A stretch of DNA of 64,000 bases from NCBI RefSeq assembly GCF_023509525.1, contig NZ_JAKNCJ010000002.1:682001-746000 (forward strand), in the 5' to 3' direction. The notes beneath the pieces were generated by a model. That model was not told where the DNA came from. It did no database searches and saw only the letters and a program-made list of their open reading frames with translations. The translations under genes and the position numbers were made by a program. Positions 51,820 to 60,058 of the stretch are shown in pieces. This DNA is from Brachybacterium equifaecis. Lineage in GTDB: Bacteria > Actinomycetota > Actinomycetes > Actinomycetales > Dermabacteraceae. How positions within the stretch are numbered: the first letter of the stretch is position 1; each line of letters opens with the position of its first letter.

Positions 51820-51830
51820 TTGTTCAACAA
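51820..51830. promoter_or_regulatory. GntR-type operator in front of pxpA
   Basis: TTGTT-C-AACAA, a perfect palindrome in the 107-bp gap between pxpA and the divergent LysR gene. It has the same core as the two sites in front of DUF969, the other end of the cluster. Confidence 0.65.
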
Positions 51831-51865
51831 TCCGCCACCCATAAGCATTCCTAGGGACATGCTCG

Positions 51866-51871
51866 TAGACT
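51866..51871 (+). promoter_or_regulatory. -10 element of the leaderless LysR gene
   Basis: TAGACT ends six bases before the ATG at 51878, so the predicted transcript begins at or within a base or two of the start codon. Confidence 0.55.
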
Positions 51872-51877
51872 CGCGCC

Positions 51878-52792
51878 ATGGATCCTCGTCGAGTCCTCAT
51901 CTTCCGCACCGTCGTGCGCAACGGCACCATCGGCGGCGGCGCCCGCGAGCTCGGCTGGACCCAGCCGGCCGTCTCCCAGCACCTCGCCGCCCTGGAGAAG
52001 GAGGTCGGCACGCCCCTGCTGCTGCGCTCCTCCTCGGGCGTGACGCCCACCGAGGCCGGTTCGCGGCTGTTCGTGCACGCCGAGACCATGGCCGCCGCTC
52101 TCCACGCGGCCGAGGAGGAGCTCGCCGAGATCACCTCGCTGCGCCGCGGGCGCGTGCGCTTCGCGACGTTCCCCTCCGCGGCGGCGGTGCTGCTCCCGCC
52201 GGCCCTCGCCCGCGTGAGCGAGACCGCCCCCGGGGTCGATGTCACCTTCGACGAGCTCGAGCCGCCGAATGCGATCGCCTCCGTGCTCGCGGGCGATCTC
52301 GACCTCGCCCTCGTGTTCCGCTACTCCTGCACCGACATCGTCAGCGAGGGGGCGCTGGAATGGCAGCCGCTCATCGAGGACCGCGTGCTCGCCGTCCTCC
52401 CCCGCACGCATCCCCGCGCCGAGGATCCGGGTCTCACCCTCGCCGACCTGCGCGAGGAGCCGTGGATCGCGGGCTGCGAGCGCTGCCGGGCGAACCTGCT
52501 CTCGAACGCGCAGCGTGCCGGCTTCACCCCGCACGTGCGCCACTCGACCGACGACGCCACCGTCGTGCAGCGCCTCATCCAGCACGGGGCGGGCGTCGCC
52601 CTGCTCCCTGAGATCGCGCTCGAGGCCTACCCCTCCTCGCAGGTCGTGGTGCGCGCACTCCCCGATCTCGCGGACCGCACGATCGGGCTGGTCAGCCGGC
52701 CCGGGGCTCTCGCCGTTCCCGCCGTCGCGGCCCTGCGCGCCGCCCTCACCGCCGAGGCCGCCGAGCGCTCCGTCTCGGCGCTGCACATCTGA
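51878..52792 (+). CDS. LysR family transcriptional regulator
   Basis: 304 aa, ATG at 51878, probably leaderless. [50 protein letters not shown] is the LysR helix-turn-helix, followed by a substrate-binding domain of the PBP type ([61 protein letters not shown]). It is divergent from pxpA and may control it alongside the GntR protein, or it may control the next gene at 52804, which lies 11 bases after its stop. The inducer is unknown. Confidence 0.9.
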   Translation: MDPRRVLIFRTVVRNGTIGGGARELGWTQPAVSQHLAALEKEVGTPLLLRSSSGVTPTEAGSRLFVHAETMAAALHAAEEELAEITSLRRGRVRFATFPSAAAVLLPPALARVSETAPGVDVTFDELEPPNAIASVLAGDLDLALVFRYSCTDIVSEGALEWQPLIEDRVLAVLPRTHPRAEDPGLTLADLREEPWIAGCERCRANLLSNAQRAGFTPHVRHSTDDATVVQRLIQHGAGVALLPEIALEAYPSSQVVVRALPDLADRTIGLVSRPGALAVPAVAALRAALTAEAAERSVSALHI

Positions 52793-52803
52793 GGAGGACC
52801 GCC

Positions 52804-53313
52804 GTGGACGAGTCCCGCAACCCCGCTCCCCTGGACGGACCGCCCGTGCGCCGCGCGCGGCTCTGGCTGCGCCCTGCGCTGCTGACGATCGGGGGCATCG
52901 CCGCCGCGCTCCTGCTGGTGGCTATCGATCAGGTGCTCGCCGGGGTGCTCCTCGCCGCGCTCGCCCTGCTCATGGGCTTCTGGACCTCCCCGCTGCGCCG
53001 CGGGCGGCACGTGCCGCTCGCCACCGCGCTCGAGATGCGGTCCGACGAGCGCGCGATCATCCTGTGGGCGCCGGGCGATCCGCTCTCGGCCCGACTGCAG
53101 ACGGCGATCCGCAGCGGCCGCCCGGACGTGAGCTGGGTGAACGTGCTGCAGGATCCGATGGCGCAGGAGTTCCTGCGCACGAGCGGCGGGCGAGGGGCGC
53201 TGCCGCTGGTGATCGTCGGCTCCCATGTTCTGCGCCGCGCGACCGTCGGCCAGCTCCTCGACGCGATGGCCGACGGCGCCGAGCGGGCGGCTGCGCAGAG
53301 CGAGAGCGCGTGA
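52804..53313 (+). CDS. Membrane protein with a glutaredoxin-like domain lacking CxxC
   Basis: 169 aa, GTG at 52804 preceded by GAGGAGG. Two hydrophobic segments near 22-60 (ALLTIGGIAAALLLVAIDQV, LAGVLLAALALLMGFW) are followed by a soluble domain (residues 75-160): AIILWAPGDPLSARLQTAIR, VSWVNVLQDPMAQEFL, LPLVIVGSHVLRRATVGQLLDAM. The strand-loop-helix order, the V-D-V/P-like pattern and the cis-Pro-like LPLVIVG loop match a glutaredoxin/thioredoxin fold, but the CxxC is replaced by DPLS. So any redox role is unlikely unless non-standard. It forms an operon with the LysR gene. Confidence 0.6.
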   Translation: MDESRNPAPLDGPPVRRARLWLRPALLTIGGIAAALLLVAIDQVLAGVLLAALALLMGFWTSPLRRGRHVPLATALEMRSDERAIILWAPGDPLSARLQTAIRSGRPDVSWVNVLQDPMAQEFLRTSGGRGALPLVIVGSHVLRRATVGQLLDAMADGAERAAAQSESA

Positions 53314-53327
53314 GCGCTCCCTCCAGC

Positions 53328-53609
53328 TCAGCCGATGGAGCCGATCACGACGCTCCACTCGCGCACCTCGCGGCGGGCGATCACGCCCTCGCGACGGAAC
53401 GGATCCGCCTCCAGCATCTCCTCGACCTCCTCGGCGCTGCCGGACTGCACGAGGATCAGCGCGCCGGCGGGGCCGTCGAGCAGCGGGCCGCTCGCGACGA
53501 CGTCCCCTGACTCCTGGAGAGCGCCGAGGAAAGCGCGATGCTCGGGGCGGGTGGAATCCATCGCGGCGACGTCGTCGGTGTAGTCGTAGCGGACGGCGAA
53601 GAGAGTCAT
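53328..53609 (-). CDS. YciI family protein
   Basis: 93 aa, ATG at 53609 with AGGAG upstream; the longer frame is not needed. MTLFAVRYDYTDDVAAMDSTRPEHRAFLGALQESGDVVASGPLL, then ALILVQSGSAEEVEEMLEADPFRREGVIARREVREWSVVIG, is a full YciI/YCII-related fold with the conserved D-R-H (RPEHRAFL) and DPF motifs. The family includes dehalogenase-like and muconolactone-isomerase-like folds and is often involved in small-molecule stress. Monocistronic, convergent with the gene ending at 53313. Confidence 0.88.
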   Translation of the reverse strand: MTLFAVRYDYTDDVAAMDSTRPEHRAFLGALQESGDVVASGPLLDGPAGALILVQSGSAEEVEEMLEADPFRREGVIARREVREWSVVIGSIG

Positions 53610-53802
53610 GGCTGCTCCTGGGTCGGTTCGGCGGGGCTGCGAGCAGGATATGACGGGCGTGGGACATTCCTGCGGCGGGAGGCACGCGGGCGAACGGGAG
53701 ACGGATTCCGTCTCGGATGTCGCCGCGCACCCGTAGGGTCGAAGGGCGGCCGACGGGGCCGCGATACCGGCCGCCGCGGCGGCCCCTGCGAGAGGCAGAC
53801 CC

Positions 53803-54339
53803 ATGTCGAGCTCCCTGCCGGACTTCACCGCGCCTGATGCCACCGCGCCTGATAGCACCGCGCCGCAGCCCGCCCCCGGCCAGCCCGCACCCCAGCGCCG
53901 CCCGCCGCTGCCTCCCGATCCCGGGCCCGAGCACTTCCCGGCGAGCGCACTGGACGACGGCCGCCTCGCCTGGGCTCTCGGACTGCTGGCGCTCGTCGCT
54001 CTGCCGCTGGCATCCGCCGCACTGCCGGGGATCGCCATGCTGATCACCGGCCTCGTGCTCAGCCGGCGCAATCGGGTCGCGAAGTCCGTCGGCCTGCGGG
54101 CGGCCGCCTTCGGCGCCGTGGGGATCGCCCTGCCTGCGCTCTTCATCCTGACGCTCTTCGTGCTGACGAGCACGGAGCCCGTCAGCTTCGATGAGGAGCC
54201 CGTGCAGTCCGCCATCCTGACCGTGGGCGCGATCGTGACCGCCGTGCTCTATCCCCTGGCCGCGATCGTGCTCGCCATCGTAGCGCTGGCACGGCCGGTC
54301 ACCCCGGCGAAGGCAGCACGGATCCTGCACTCGCGCTGA
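53803..54339 (+). CDS. Membrane protein with Pro-rich N-terminus, hypothetical
   Basis: 178 aa, ATG at 53803 with GAGAGG about eight bases before it. Residues 1-50 are a Pro/Ala-rich linker, and from 52 there are about four helices (LAWALGLLALVALPLASAALPGIAMLITGLVL, LRAAAFGAVGIALPALFILTLFVL, AILTVGAIVTAVLYPLAAIVLAIVALA). The layout is that of the DUF4190-type small membrane proteins, but no signature is strong enough to name. A TAGGGT at 53734-53739 may be its -10. Confidence 0.6.
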   Translation: MSSSLPDFTAPDATAPDSTAPQPAPGQPAPQRRPPLPPDPGPEHFPASALDDGRLAWALGLLALVALPLASAALPGIAMLITGLVLSRRNRVAKSVGLRAAAFGAVGIALPALFILTLFVLTSTEPVSFDEEPVQSAILTVGAIVTAVLYPLAAIVLAIVALARPVTPAKAARILHSR

Positions 54340-54401
54340 GGCGCGCTTCGCCGCCTCCATGCCGCCCGCTCTCTGGTGCTGCCGCGAGAGCTGTGCTACG
54401 T

Positions 54402-54430
54402 TCTTCCGTAGATCCGTAATTCGCGGAAGA
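54402..54430. promoter_or_regulatory. Palindrome overlapping the ribosome site of the ArsR-like gene
   Basis: TCTTCCG (54402-54408) and CGGAAGA (54424-54430) are perfectly complementary with a 15-base spacer that contains ATCCGTAAT. The right arm is part of the ribosome-binding region before the GTG at 54441, so binding of the regulator itself could block its own operon. Confidence 0.45.
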
Positions 54431-54440
54431 GGGAGCATTC

Positions 54441-55064
54441 GTGAACGCACCAGACACATTGGGGCCTGTCGGCGCTCCTGACGCGGGCGCGCGATCCGCG
54501 GAGGCGCGGCTCGATCGCCTCGAGGCCCTGCTCGGGGACCTCCTCGACCGTCTGGATGCTCCTGCCGCATCTGCAGCAGGCCCCGGCGGCCCAGCGGAAC
54601 GCACTGCCGATGCCGCATCCGTCGGCGCCGGCGCCGCCACCCCCGCGACTGCTCTCGCGGGCGACCCGTTCTGGGGCATCACCGCTCTGAAAGAGCAGCT
54701 CCCACCGCCGGGCGGCGTGATGTACGCGGGCTCGGTCGACGTCGGCCTCGGGCACGTCGAGTACCAGTGGGGCCGCCCCACCGATCCGCTGCTGCGGGCC
54801 GACTGGGCCGAGCGCGCCGACCGCGCCGCCGCCCTCGGGCACCCCCTGCGCCTCAGCATTCTGCAGCTCCTGCTCGAGGGCGAGCAGACCGTCGCACAGC
54901 TCGTGGATCGGCTCGACCTCGCCTCCACCGGCGTCGCCTACCACCACCTGAACCTGCTGCAGGGCGCGGAGTGGGCGACCTCTCCGCACCGCGGCAGCTG
55001 GACCGTCCCCGCCACCCGCGTGGTGCCCCTGCTCGCCATCATCACCGCCCTCGAGGAAGGCTGA
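54441..55064 (+). CDS. Winged-helix (ArsR-like) transcriptional regulator
   Basis: 207 aa, GTG at 54441. A disordered N-terminus of about 70 residues (Ala, Gly, Pro) precedes the helix-turn-helix: RADRAAALGHPLRLSILQLLLEGEQTVAQLVDRLDLASTGVAYHHLNLLQGAEWATSPHRGSWTVP. The GHPxRLxIL opening is typical of ArsR-family regulators. No metal-binding Cys is visible. Two bases separate its stop from the serine hydrolase gene, so it likely regulates that operon, with the palindrome at 54402-54430 as the operator. Confidence 0.82.
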   Translation: MNAPDTLGPVGAPDAGARSAEARLDRLEALLGDLLDRLDAPAASAAGPGGPAERTADAASVGAGAATPATALAGDPFWGITALKEQLPPPGGVMYAGSVDVGLGHVEYQWGRPTDPLLRADWAERADRAAALGHPLRLSILQLLLEGEQTVAQLVDRLDLASTGVAYHHLNLLQGAEWATSPHRGSWTVPATRVVPLLAIITALEEG

Positions 55065-55066
55065 GC

Positions 55067-56176
55067 ATGCCCGAGACCCCCGCCGCCCCGGCGCCTCCCG
55101 CAAGCCCCTCCCGCCGCACCCTGCTCGGCGCCGGCATCCCCGCCGTCGCCGCCCTCGGCGTGACCGCCGCGCTCGGCTCCCCCCGCCCCGCCGTCCTCGG
55201 CGAGCCGACGGGCGATGCCGACCTCGCCGCGGCCCTCTCCCCCCAGCTCACGAGCCACCGCCGCGTCGCGGTCGCCCTCCTGGGCCCGGGTGCGGAGCCC
55301 CGCTTCGCCGGTTTCGGGGCCGACGAGAACCGCGACTTCGAGATCGGCTCCGCGACGAAGACCTTCACCGGGGCCCTGCTGATGGCAGCGGTCGAGGCCG
55401 GGGAGGTGGAGCTCGCGACCACGGTCGCGGAGGTCCTCCCCGAGGCCGCGGGCACCGCCGTCGCGGACGTCACCTTCGCAGAGCTCGCGAGCCACACCTC
55501 CGGGCTGCCCAGGCTGGGCTCGAGCCTCGGTCTCTCCTCGATCTGGACGACGACCCTGCGGAAAGACCCCTACGCAGGTCAGAGCCCGGACGACGTCATC
55601 GCCGACGCCCTGCGCTCCCCCCTCACCGGTCGCGGCACCGTCGCCTACTCGAACCTCGGCGCGGCGCTCGAGGGACAGCTGCTGGCGAAGATCGGCGGCG
55701 ACCACTGGGACACCCTGCTGTTCGAGCGCATCCTCGATCCCCTCGGGATGACCCGCACCTTCGCCCCCATCACGCCGAACCGGCTCGGGGACGCCGACCC
55801 GCGAGGCCACTCCTCCACCGGCCACCGCGCGGCCGCCTGGACGATGAACGGCTACGCCCCGACCGGCGGCATCCGCTCCACTGCCGCCGACATGGCCCGG
55901 TATCTGCGGGCAGTGATCGACGGGGCGGCGCCCGTCGGCAGCGGACTCGAGCCGATCGCACGCGAGAACCCGGCGCAGCAGGTCGCTGTGCACTGGTTCC
56001 GCACGCAGCTGGCATCCGGCACGGAGATGATCTGGCACAACGGCATGACCGGCGGCTTCGCCTCCTTCATCGGCTTCGCACCCGCCAGCGGGCGCGGGGT
56101 CGTCCTGCTGACCGATACCGCCAATACGCTCGACAACCTGGGCGTCAGCATCCTCGACGGGAGCCTTGCCGCATGA
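55067..56176 (+). CDS. Serine hydrolase (beta-lactamase/DD-peptidase fold), Tat exported
   Basis: 369 aa, ATG at 55067. SPSRRTLLGAGIPAVAALGVTAALG is a Tat signal. Active-site motifs of the class C beta-lactamase-like family are present: SATK (SxxK, near residue 97), YSN in GTVAYSNLG, and HNG in EMIWHNGMTGG (the HxG version of KTG). Relatives are D-aminopeptidases, esterases and beta-lactamase-like proteins. Exported to act on wall peptides or esters. The stop overlaps a small membrane protein gene (ATGA), forming a three-gene unit. Confidence 0.88.
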   Translation: MPETPAAPAPPASPSRRTLLGAGIPAVAALGVTAALGSPRPAVLGEPTGDADLAAALSPQLTSHRRVAVALLGPGAEPRFAGFGADENRDFEIGSATKTFTGALLMAAVEAGEVELATTVAEVLPEAAGTAVADVTFAELASHTSGLPRLGSSLGLSSIWTTTLRKDPYAGQSPDDVIADALRSPLTGRGTVAYSNLGAALEGQLLAKIGGDHWDTLLFERILDPLGMTRTFAPITPNRLGDADPRGHSSTGHRAAAWTMNGYAPTGGIRSTAADMARYLRAVIDGAAPVGSGLEPIARENPAQQVAVHWFRTQLASGTEMIWHNGMTGGFASFIGFAPASGRGVVLLTDTANTLDNLGVSILDGSLAA

Positions 56177-56589
56177 GCCCTGCGATCGCCCTTCTCTCCC
56201 TCGCCGTGCCGCTCGTGCTCGCGGTCATGGTCATCTGGAGCACCGCCGTGCTCATCGGGAGCTGGCTGCACCCCCTGCGGATGCTCACCCTCACCCTCGG
56301 CACCGGGTTCTGGCTGCTGCTGCTCTCCCTGATGCTGCCGCTCACGGGGATCCTCGGCCTGCTGTGGTGGGCGCTGCTCGTGTTCGCCCTGGTGGGCACC
56401 CTCGCCGCGTGGGTGCGAGCGGCCCGCATGGATCCGCCCCGCCTGCCCCGGCAGGTCGATCCGGATCGTCGGCCGACGTTCCTCGAGAAGCGCCGGGTGC
56501 GCCTCGCGACGCGTCCGAGCAGGTTCGAGCTCGTCAGCGAGATCGTGCTGTTCCTCGCGCTCGTCGGCGCGATGCTGTGGGCGGGGTGA
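56173..56589 (+). CDS. Small membrane protein, hypothetical
   Basis: 138 aa, ATG at 56173 overlapping the hydrolase stop. Three to four hydrophobic segments (AIALLSLAVPLVLAVMVIWSTAVLI, LTLTLGTGFWLLLLSLMLPLTGILGLLWWALLVFALVGTLAAW, FELVSEIVLFLALVGAMLWAG) with a basic cytoplasmic loop (residues 82-115). No family recognised. Its tight coupling to the regulator and hydrolase suggests a role in signalling or tethering. Confidence 0.65.
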   Translation: MSPAIALLSLAVPLVLAVMVIWSTAVLIGSWLHPLRMLTLTLGTGFWLLLLSLMLPLTGILGLLWWALLVFALVGTLAAWVRAARMDPPRLPRQVDPDRRPTFLEKRRVRLATRPSRFELVSEIVLFLALVGAMLWAG

Positions 56590-56655
56590 TCCGGCCGGCG
56601 TGCGCCGGCTGAGGCCCGTCGGCCATGCCAGCGCGGCGGCGCGGCGCCCCCGCGC

Positions 56656-57465
56656 TCAGCGCAGCGGCAGCCACTCCAGCACGCGCTGGATCTCCTCGTC
56701 CCAGAACTCCCAGGTGTGCGCCCCGGGCCGCAGCACGGTCTCGACGGCATGGCCCTGCCGCGCGGCGACCTCGAGGAAGCGCTCATTGCCCTCGATCAGA
56801 TAGTCCTCGGTGCCGCACGCGACGAACAGCGCCGGGGTCGAGGCGGGATCCGCTGCGGCGATGAGGCCGAGGAGATCGTCGGGCCCTCCCGCCGCGAGAT
56901 GCGCTCCGGGGCCGGCGTCGCTCCCGCGCACATCCCAGATGCGGGCGGCGAGGTGCCCGCCGTGCTCCGAGAGGTCCAGCGCCCCGAGATCCAGCACACC
57001 GGAGAGGCTAGCGGCGGCGGCGAAGCGATCCGGGCGGTTCAGGGCCAGCTTCATCGCGCCGAAGCCGCCCATCGAGAGCCCCGCGACGAAGGTGTCCTCG
57101 CGGGCGGTCGAGATGCGGAAGGTTCGCGCGAGCAGCTGCGGAAGCTCGTCGGCGATGTACGTCCAGTAGTCCTCGCCGAGCGCCTCGTCGGCGTAGAACG
57201 AGCGGCGCACCTCGGGCATCACGACCGCGATGCCCTTCGTGCTCGCGTAGCGCTCGATCGCGGTGCGGCGCTCCCAGATGGTGCAGTCGTCGGACAGCCC
57301 ATGCAGGAGGTAGAGCACGGGCACGCCGACGTCGGCCGCCGGGGCGCCGTAGGCGCCGTAGGCGCCGGCCATGCCGATCCCGGCGGCGGCCTGCGGCATC
57401 AGCACCACCATCGAGGTGTTCATGCGGAGGGATTCGGCGTAGTGGTCGACGCGCATGCGGATCAT
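56656..57465 (-). CDS. Alpha/beta-hydrolase esterase (EstA/tributyrin esterase type)
   Basis: 269 aa, ATG at 57465. VPVLYLLHGLSDDCTIWERRTAIERYA starts the hydrolase core with the oxyanion-hole HGL. FVAGLSMGGFGAMKLALNRPDRF carries the nucleophile Ser131, and the catalytic His is in RPGAHTWEFWDEEI near the end. This is the S-formylglutathione-hydrolase/esterase D-like group. It probably has no signal peptide, so it is cytosolic. Transcription is from the palindromic divergent promoter at 57472-57505, leaderless. Confidence 0.88.
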   Translation of the reverse strand: MIRMRVDHYAESLRMNTSMVVLMPQAAAGIGMAGAYGAYGAPAADVGVPVLYLLHGLSDDCTIWERRTAIERYASTKGIAVVMPEVRRSFYADEALGEDYWTYIADELPQLLARTFRISTAREDTFVAGLSMGGFGAMKLALNRPDRFAAAASLSGVLDLGALDLSEHGGHLAARIWDVRGSDAGPGAHLAAGGPDDLLGLIAAADPASTPALFVACGTEDYLIEGNERFLEVAARQGHAVETVLRPGAHTWEFWDEEIQRVLEWLPLR

Positions 57466-57471
57466 GGGGCC

Positions 57472-57505
57472 ATCGTAGGAGCCGCTCGGGCCCGGCTCCT
57501 ACGAT
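57472..57505. promoter_or_regulatory. Palindromic divergent promoter with two symmetric leaderless -10 elements
   Basis: ATCGTAGGAGCCG (57472-57484) and CGGCTCCTACGAT (57493-57505) are perfect inverted 13-mers with eight bases between. The outer ends contain TACGAT on both strands, each exactly six bases from a start codon (57465 on minus, 57512 on plus). So both transcripts are probably leaderless and each -10 sits inside one arm, where one dimeric regulator could shut both. Confidence 0.65.
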
Positions 57506-57511
57506 GTGGGG

Positions 57512-58945
57512 ATGAACGAGAGCACCGAGTCCCCGCGCCCCGTCGGCCCCGACTGGCTGCCGACCGCTATCGCGTACCAGATCTACCCGCTGGGGTTCTG
57601 CGGCGCCCCGGCGGTGCGGCCGAGCGGCGAGGCGGAGGTCGTGCACCGCCTGCCGCGGATCACGGGATGGCTGGACCACATCGTCTCCCTCGGGGCGAAC
57701 GTGCTGATCCTGAACCCGCTGTTCGACTCCGTCTCCCACGGTTACGACACCCTCGACCATCTGCGCATCGACCCGCGCCTCGGCGATGAGGCCGACATGG
57801 ACGCCCTCATCGCTGCCTGCCGCGAGCGCGGGATCCGCATGGTGCTCGACGGCGTCTTCAACCACGTCTCCGAGCAGCACCCCATCGTGCGCGCGGCCCT
57901 CGCGGACGGGCCCGGCACCCCCGAGGGCGAGAAGATCCGCTGGTCCGGGGAGCATCCCTACGGCTTCGAGGGCAACAGCGACCTGGTCGAGCTGAACCTC
58001 CGCGACACCGCCGTGCAGGAGCTGATCGCAGGGGCGATGCTGCACTGGCTGGAGCGCGGGATCGACGGCTGGCGGCTCGATGCGATGTATGCGGCGAGCC
58101 CCGAGGGCTGGGCACCGATCATCGCCCGCGTGCTCGAGCAGCGCCCGGACGCCTGGATCCTCGGCGAAGTCATCCACGGCGACTACGCGGCGTTCGCGCA
58201 GGTCAGCGGCGCGCAGTCGATCACCCAGTACGAGCTGTGGAAGGCGATCTGGTCGTCGCTGCGCGAGACGAACCTGTGGGAGCTCGCGCACGCGCTCGGC
58301 CGCCACCAGGAGTTCCGGGATGGCGGCGGGCTCACGCCGCTGACGTTCCTCTCCAACCACGACACCACCCGCATCGCCTCGCAGATCCCCGACGGCCGCG
58401 ACCTCGCCGTCGCCTATGCGCTGCTGGCTCTGCTGCCCGGCGTCCCCGCGGTCTATGCGGGCGACGAGTTCGGCGCGGCCGCGATCAAGGAGGAGCGCGC
58501 CGGCGGGGATGACGCCGTGCGGCCGGTCTTCCCGGACGACCCCGCCGCCGTGCTCGGCGCGCCCCAGGGCACCCCTGCCGACGTCGACCCCGAGCGCGCG
58601 CAGGACGAGACGACCTTCCCCCCGCTCACGCTGCTGAAGCCGGAGGCGGCCCCGCGGATCCTCGAGGTGCACCGCCGGCTCCTCGGGCTGCGCCGACGCT
58701 TCCCGTGGCTCGCGAGCGCGCAGGTCGCCGTCCGCCAGGACGTGCTCGCGAACGAGTACGCCGAGATCGAGCTGACCGGCACCGAGGACGATGAGCGCCT
58801 CGTCCTCGCGCTGAACCTGACTGATGATCCCCGCCCCGCTCCGAGCGAGGTCCTCGACGCCGTCAGCGGCGCCGACATGCTCGACGGCACCGGCCCGGCG
58901 GAGGCCGGAATGGTGCCCGCGCATGGGGCTGCGGTAGTGCGGTGA
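57512..58945 (+). CDS. Alpha-amylase family glycosidase (GH13)
   Basis: 477 aa, ATG at 57512 (a GTG at 57506 is also in frame). AIAYQIYPLGFCG opens the barrel. Region I is VLDGVFNHVS, region II GWRLDAMYAAS (nucleophile Asp in RLDAMY), region III with the acid-base Glu in ILGEVIHGDY, and region IV FLSNHDTTR. The C-terminal beta domain starts near 390. No signal peptide, so it acts on internal glucans. Likely on maltodextrin or related sugars, but the specificity cannot be read. Divergent from the esterase. Confidence 0.92.
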   Translation: MNESTESPRPVGPDWLPTAIAYQIYPLGFCGAPAVRPSGEAEVVHRLPRITGWLDHIVSLGANVLILNPLFDSVSHGYDTLDHLRIDPRLGDEADMDALIAACRERGIRMVLDGVFNHVSEQHPIVRAALADGPGTPEGEKIRWSGEHPYGFEGNSDLVELNLRDTAVQELIAGAMLHWLERGIDGWRLDAMYAASPEGWAPIIARVLEQRPDAWILGEVIHGDYAAFAQVSGAQSITQYELWKAIWSSLRETNLWELAHALGRHQEFRDGGGLTPLTFLSNHDTTRIASQIPDGRDLAVAYALLALLPGVPAVYAGDEFGAAAIKEERAGGDDAVRPVFPDDPAAVLGAPQGTPADVDPERAQDETTFPPLTLLKPEAAPRILEVHRRLLGLRRRFPWLASAQVAVRQDVLANEYAEIELTGTEDDERLVLALNLTDDPRPAPSEVLDAVSGADMLDGTGPAEAGMVPAHGAAVVR

Positions 58946-58962
58946 GGGGTGGCAGCGGGGCC

Positions 58963-59009
58963 GAAGTTGATAAGATCAATTAGGCAGCCCGCGGGCTGAT
59001 CAACTTCGG
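58963..59009. repeat. 47-bp repeat left of the Fic gene
   Basis: Arms GAAGTTGATAAG (58963-58974) and CTGATCAACTTC (58996-59007) make a nearly perfect hairpin. The same ends occur as the reverse complement at 60036-60082 with the same total length of 47 bases. It is 15 bases before the Fic start and next to its GGAG ribosome site, in the 5-prime leader. Confidence 0.75.
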
Positions 59010-59023
59010 AGAACGGACCGGTC

Positions 59024-60058
59024 ATGCCCCGTGGACGCCCATCGCGCGCAGCGATCCACCGCCAGCTCGAGTCCTTGATGTCTGATCTCCGGGAGCGGCA
59101 CGGCGGGCTGCCCGCCCCCAAGGAAGCCGAGTACATCTGGTCGGACATCTGGCACCTGGAAACCCACCACTCCACCGCTCTCGAGGGCAACACCCTCGTG
59201 CTCCGCGAGGTCCGCGAGCTCTTGGACCACGGCAGGGCCGTCGGAGCCAAGCCCCTTCGCGAGTACGTGGAGGTCAGGGGCTATGCCGACGCCGCGGAGT
59301 GGGTCTATGCGCACGCACTGCAGCCGGGGGACTGGACCACGGGCGACCTGATCTCGCTCACAGAGATCCGGGAGATCCACTACCGGATGATGACCCCCGT
59401 CTGGCAGGTCGATCCCCACCCCGAGGCCACCGGCGCAGAGTCCCCCGGCTCATTCCGTCAGCACGATATCCACGCGTTCAGCGGCGGGATGACACCGCCC
59501 ACTTGGCCCCTCGTGCCCTCCGAGCTCGCCACCTGGATCTCGGAGGCCAACACTCTCGCCCTGCCCTCTCAGGAGCCGGTCGCCGAGAGGATGGCCAGGA
59601 TTCACAACGCCTTCGAACGGGTTCACCCGTTCATCGACGGGAACGGCCGCACGGGCAGACTCGCACTGAACCTGATGCTCGTGCGCCTCGGCTATCCGCC
59701 GGTGGTGATCCTGAAGAAGGATCGAAGCCGTTACCTCCAGGCGATGCAGGCTGCAGATCGCGGTGAGCACGGCGCCCTGGGGGAGATCATTGCGCGCGCC
59801 ATGATCGAGAACCTCCACCGGTTCATCCTTCCCAACGTCGCGGGCCCGGCACGACTCGTGCCGATCGCTGCGCTCTCCGATGGCACGATCTCCATCGCAG
59901 CGCTTCGCCAGGCCGCTCAGCGCGGGAGGCTCGATGCTGAGAAGCGGGCCGACGGAAACTGGCACAGCACCCGCCACGCTGTCGAAAGGTACAAGCGCTC
60001 ACGCGGCTCGCACAGACCCGGTGCCGAGACGGACCCCGAAGTTGATCAGATCAATTAG
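59024..60058 (+). CDS. Fic family AMP-transferase, class II, with C-terminal DNA-binding-like domain
   Basis: 344 aa, ATG at 59024. The inhibitory helix motif STALEGN at 50-56 (form [ST]xxxE[GN]) marks a class II Fic whose N-terminus blocks its own site. The catalytic motif HPFIDGNGRTGR (201-212) is complete (HxFx[DE]GNGRxxR). Residues about 280-327 (ISIAALRQAAQRGRLDAEKRADGNWHSTRHAVERYKRS) resemble an excisionase/MerR helix-turn-helix. The last residues EVDQIN and the stop codon are inside the right-hand 47-bp repeat. It AMPylates a target protein and is probably autoregulatory; no antitoxin partner gene is seen. Confidence 0.88.
   Translation: MPRGRPSRAAIHRQLESLMSDLRERHGGLPAPKEAEYIWSDIWHLETHHSTALEGNTLVLREVRELLDHGRAVGAKPLREYVEVRGYADAAEWVYAHALQPGDWTTGDLISLTEIREIHYRMMTPVWQVDPHPEATGAESPGSFRQHDIHAFSGGMTPPTWPLVPSELATWISEANTLALPSQEPVAERMARIHNAFERVHPFIDGNGRTGRLALNLMLVRLGYPPVVILKKDRSRYLQAMQAADRGEHGALGEIIARAMIENLHRFILPNVAGPARLVPIAALSDGTISIAALRQAAQRGRLDAEKRADGNWHSTRHAVERYKRSRGSHRPGAETDPEVDQIN

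Noticed and set aside
51771-51860. Longer pxpA start at 51860
   Set aside because: The extension [16 protein letters not shown] is not family-like, covers the operator at 51820-51830 and leaves no ribosome site. The GTG at 51770 has one and gives the usual 252 aa.
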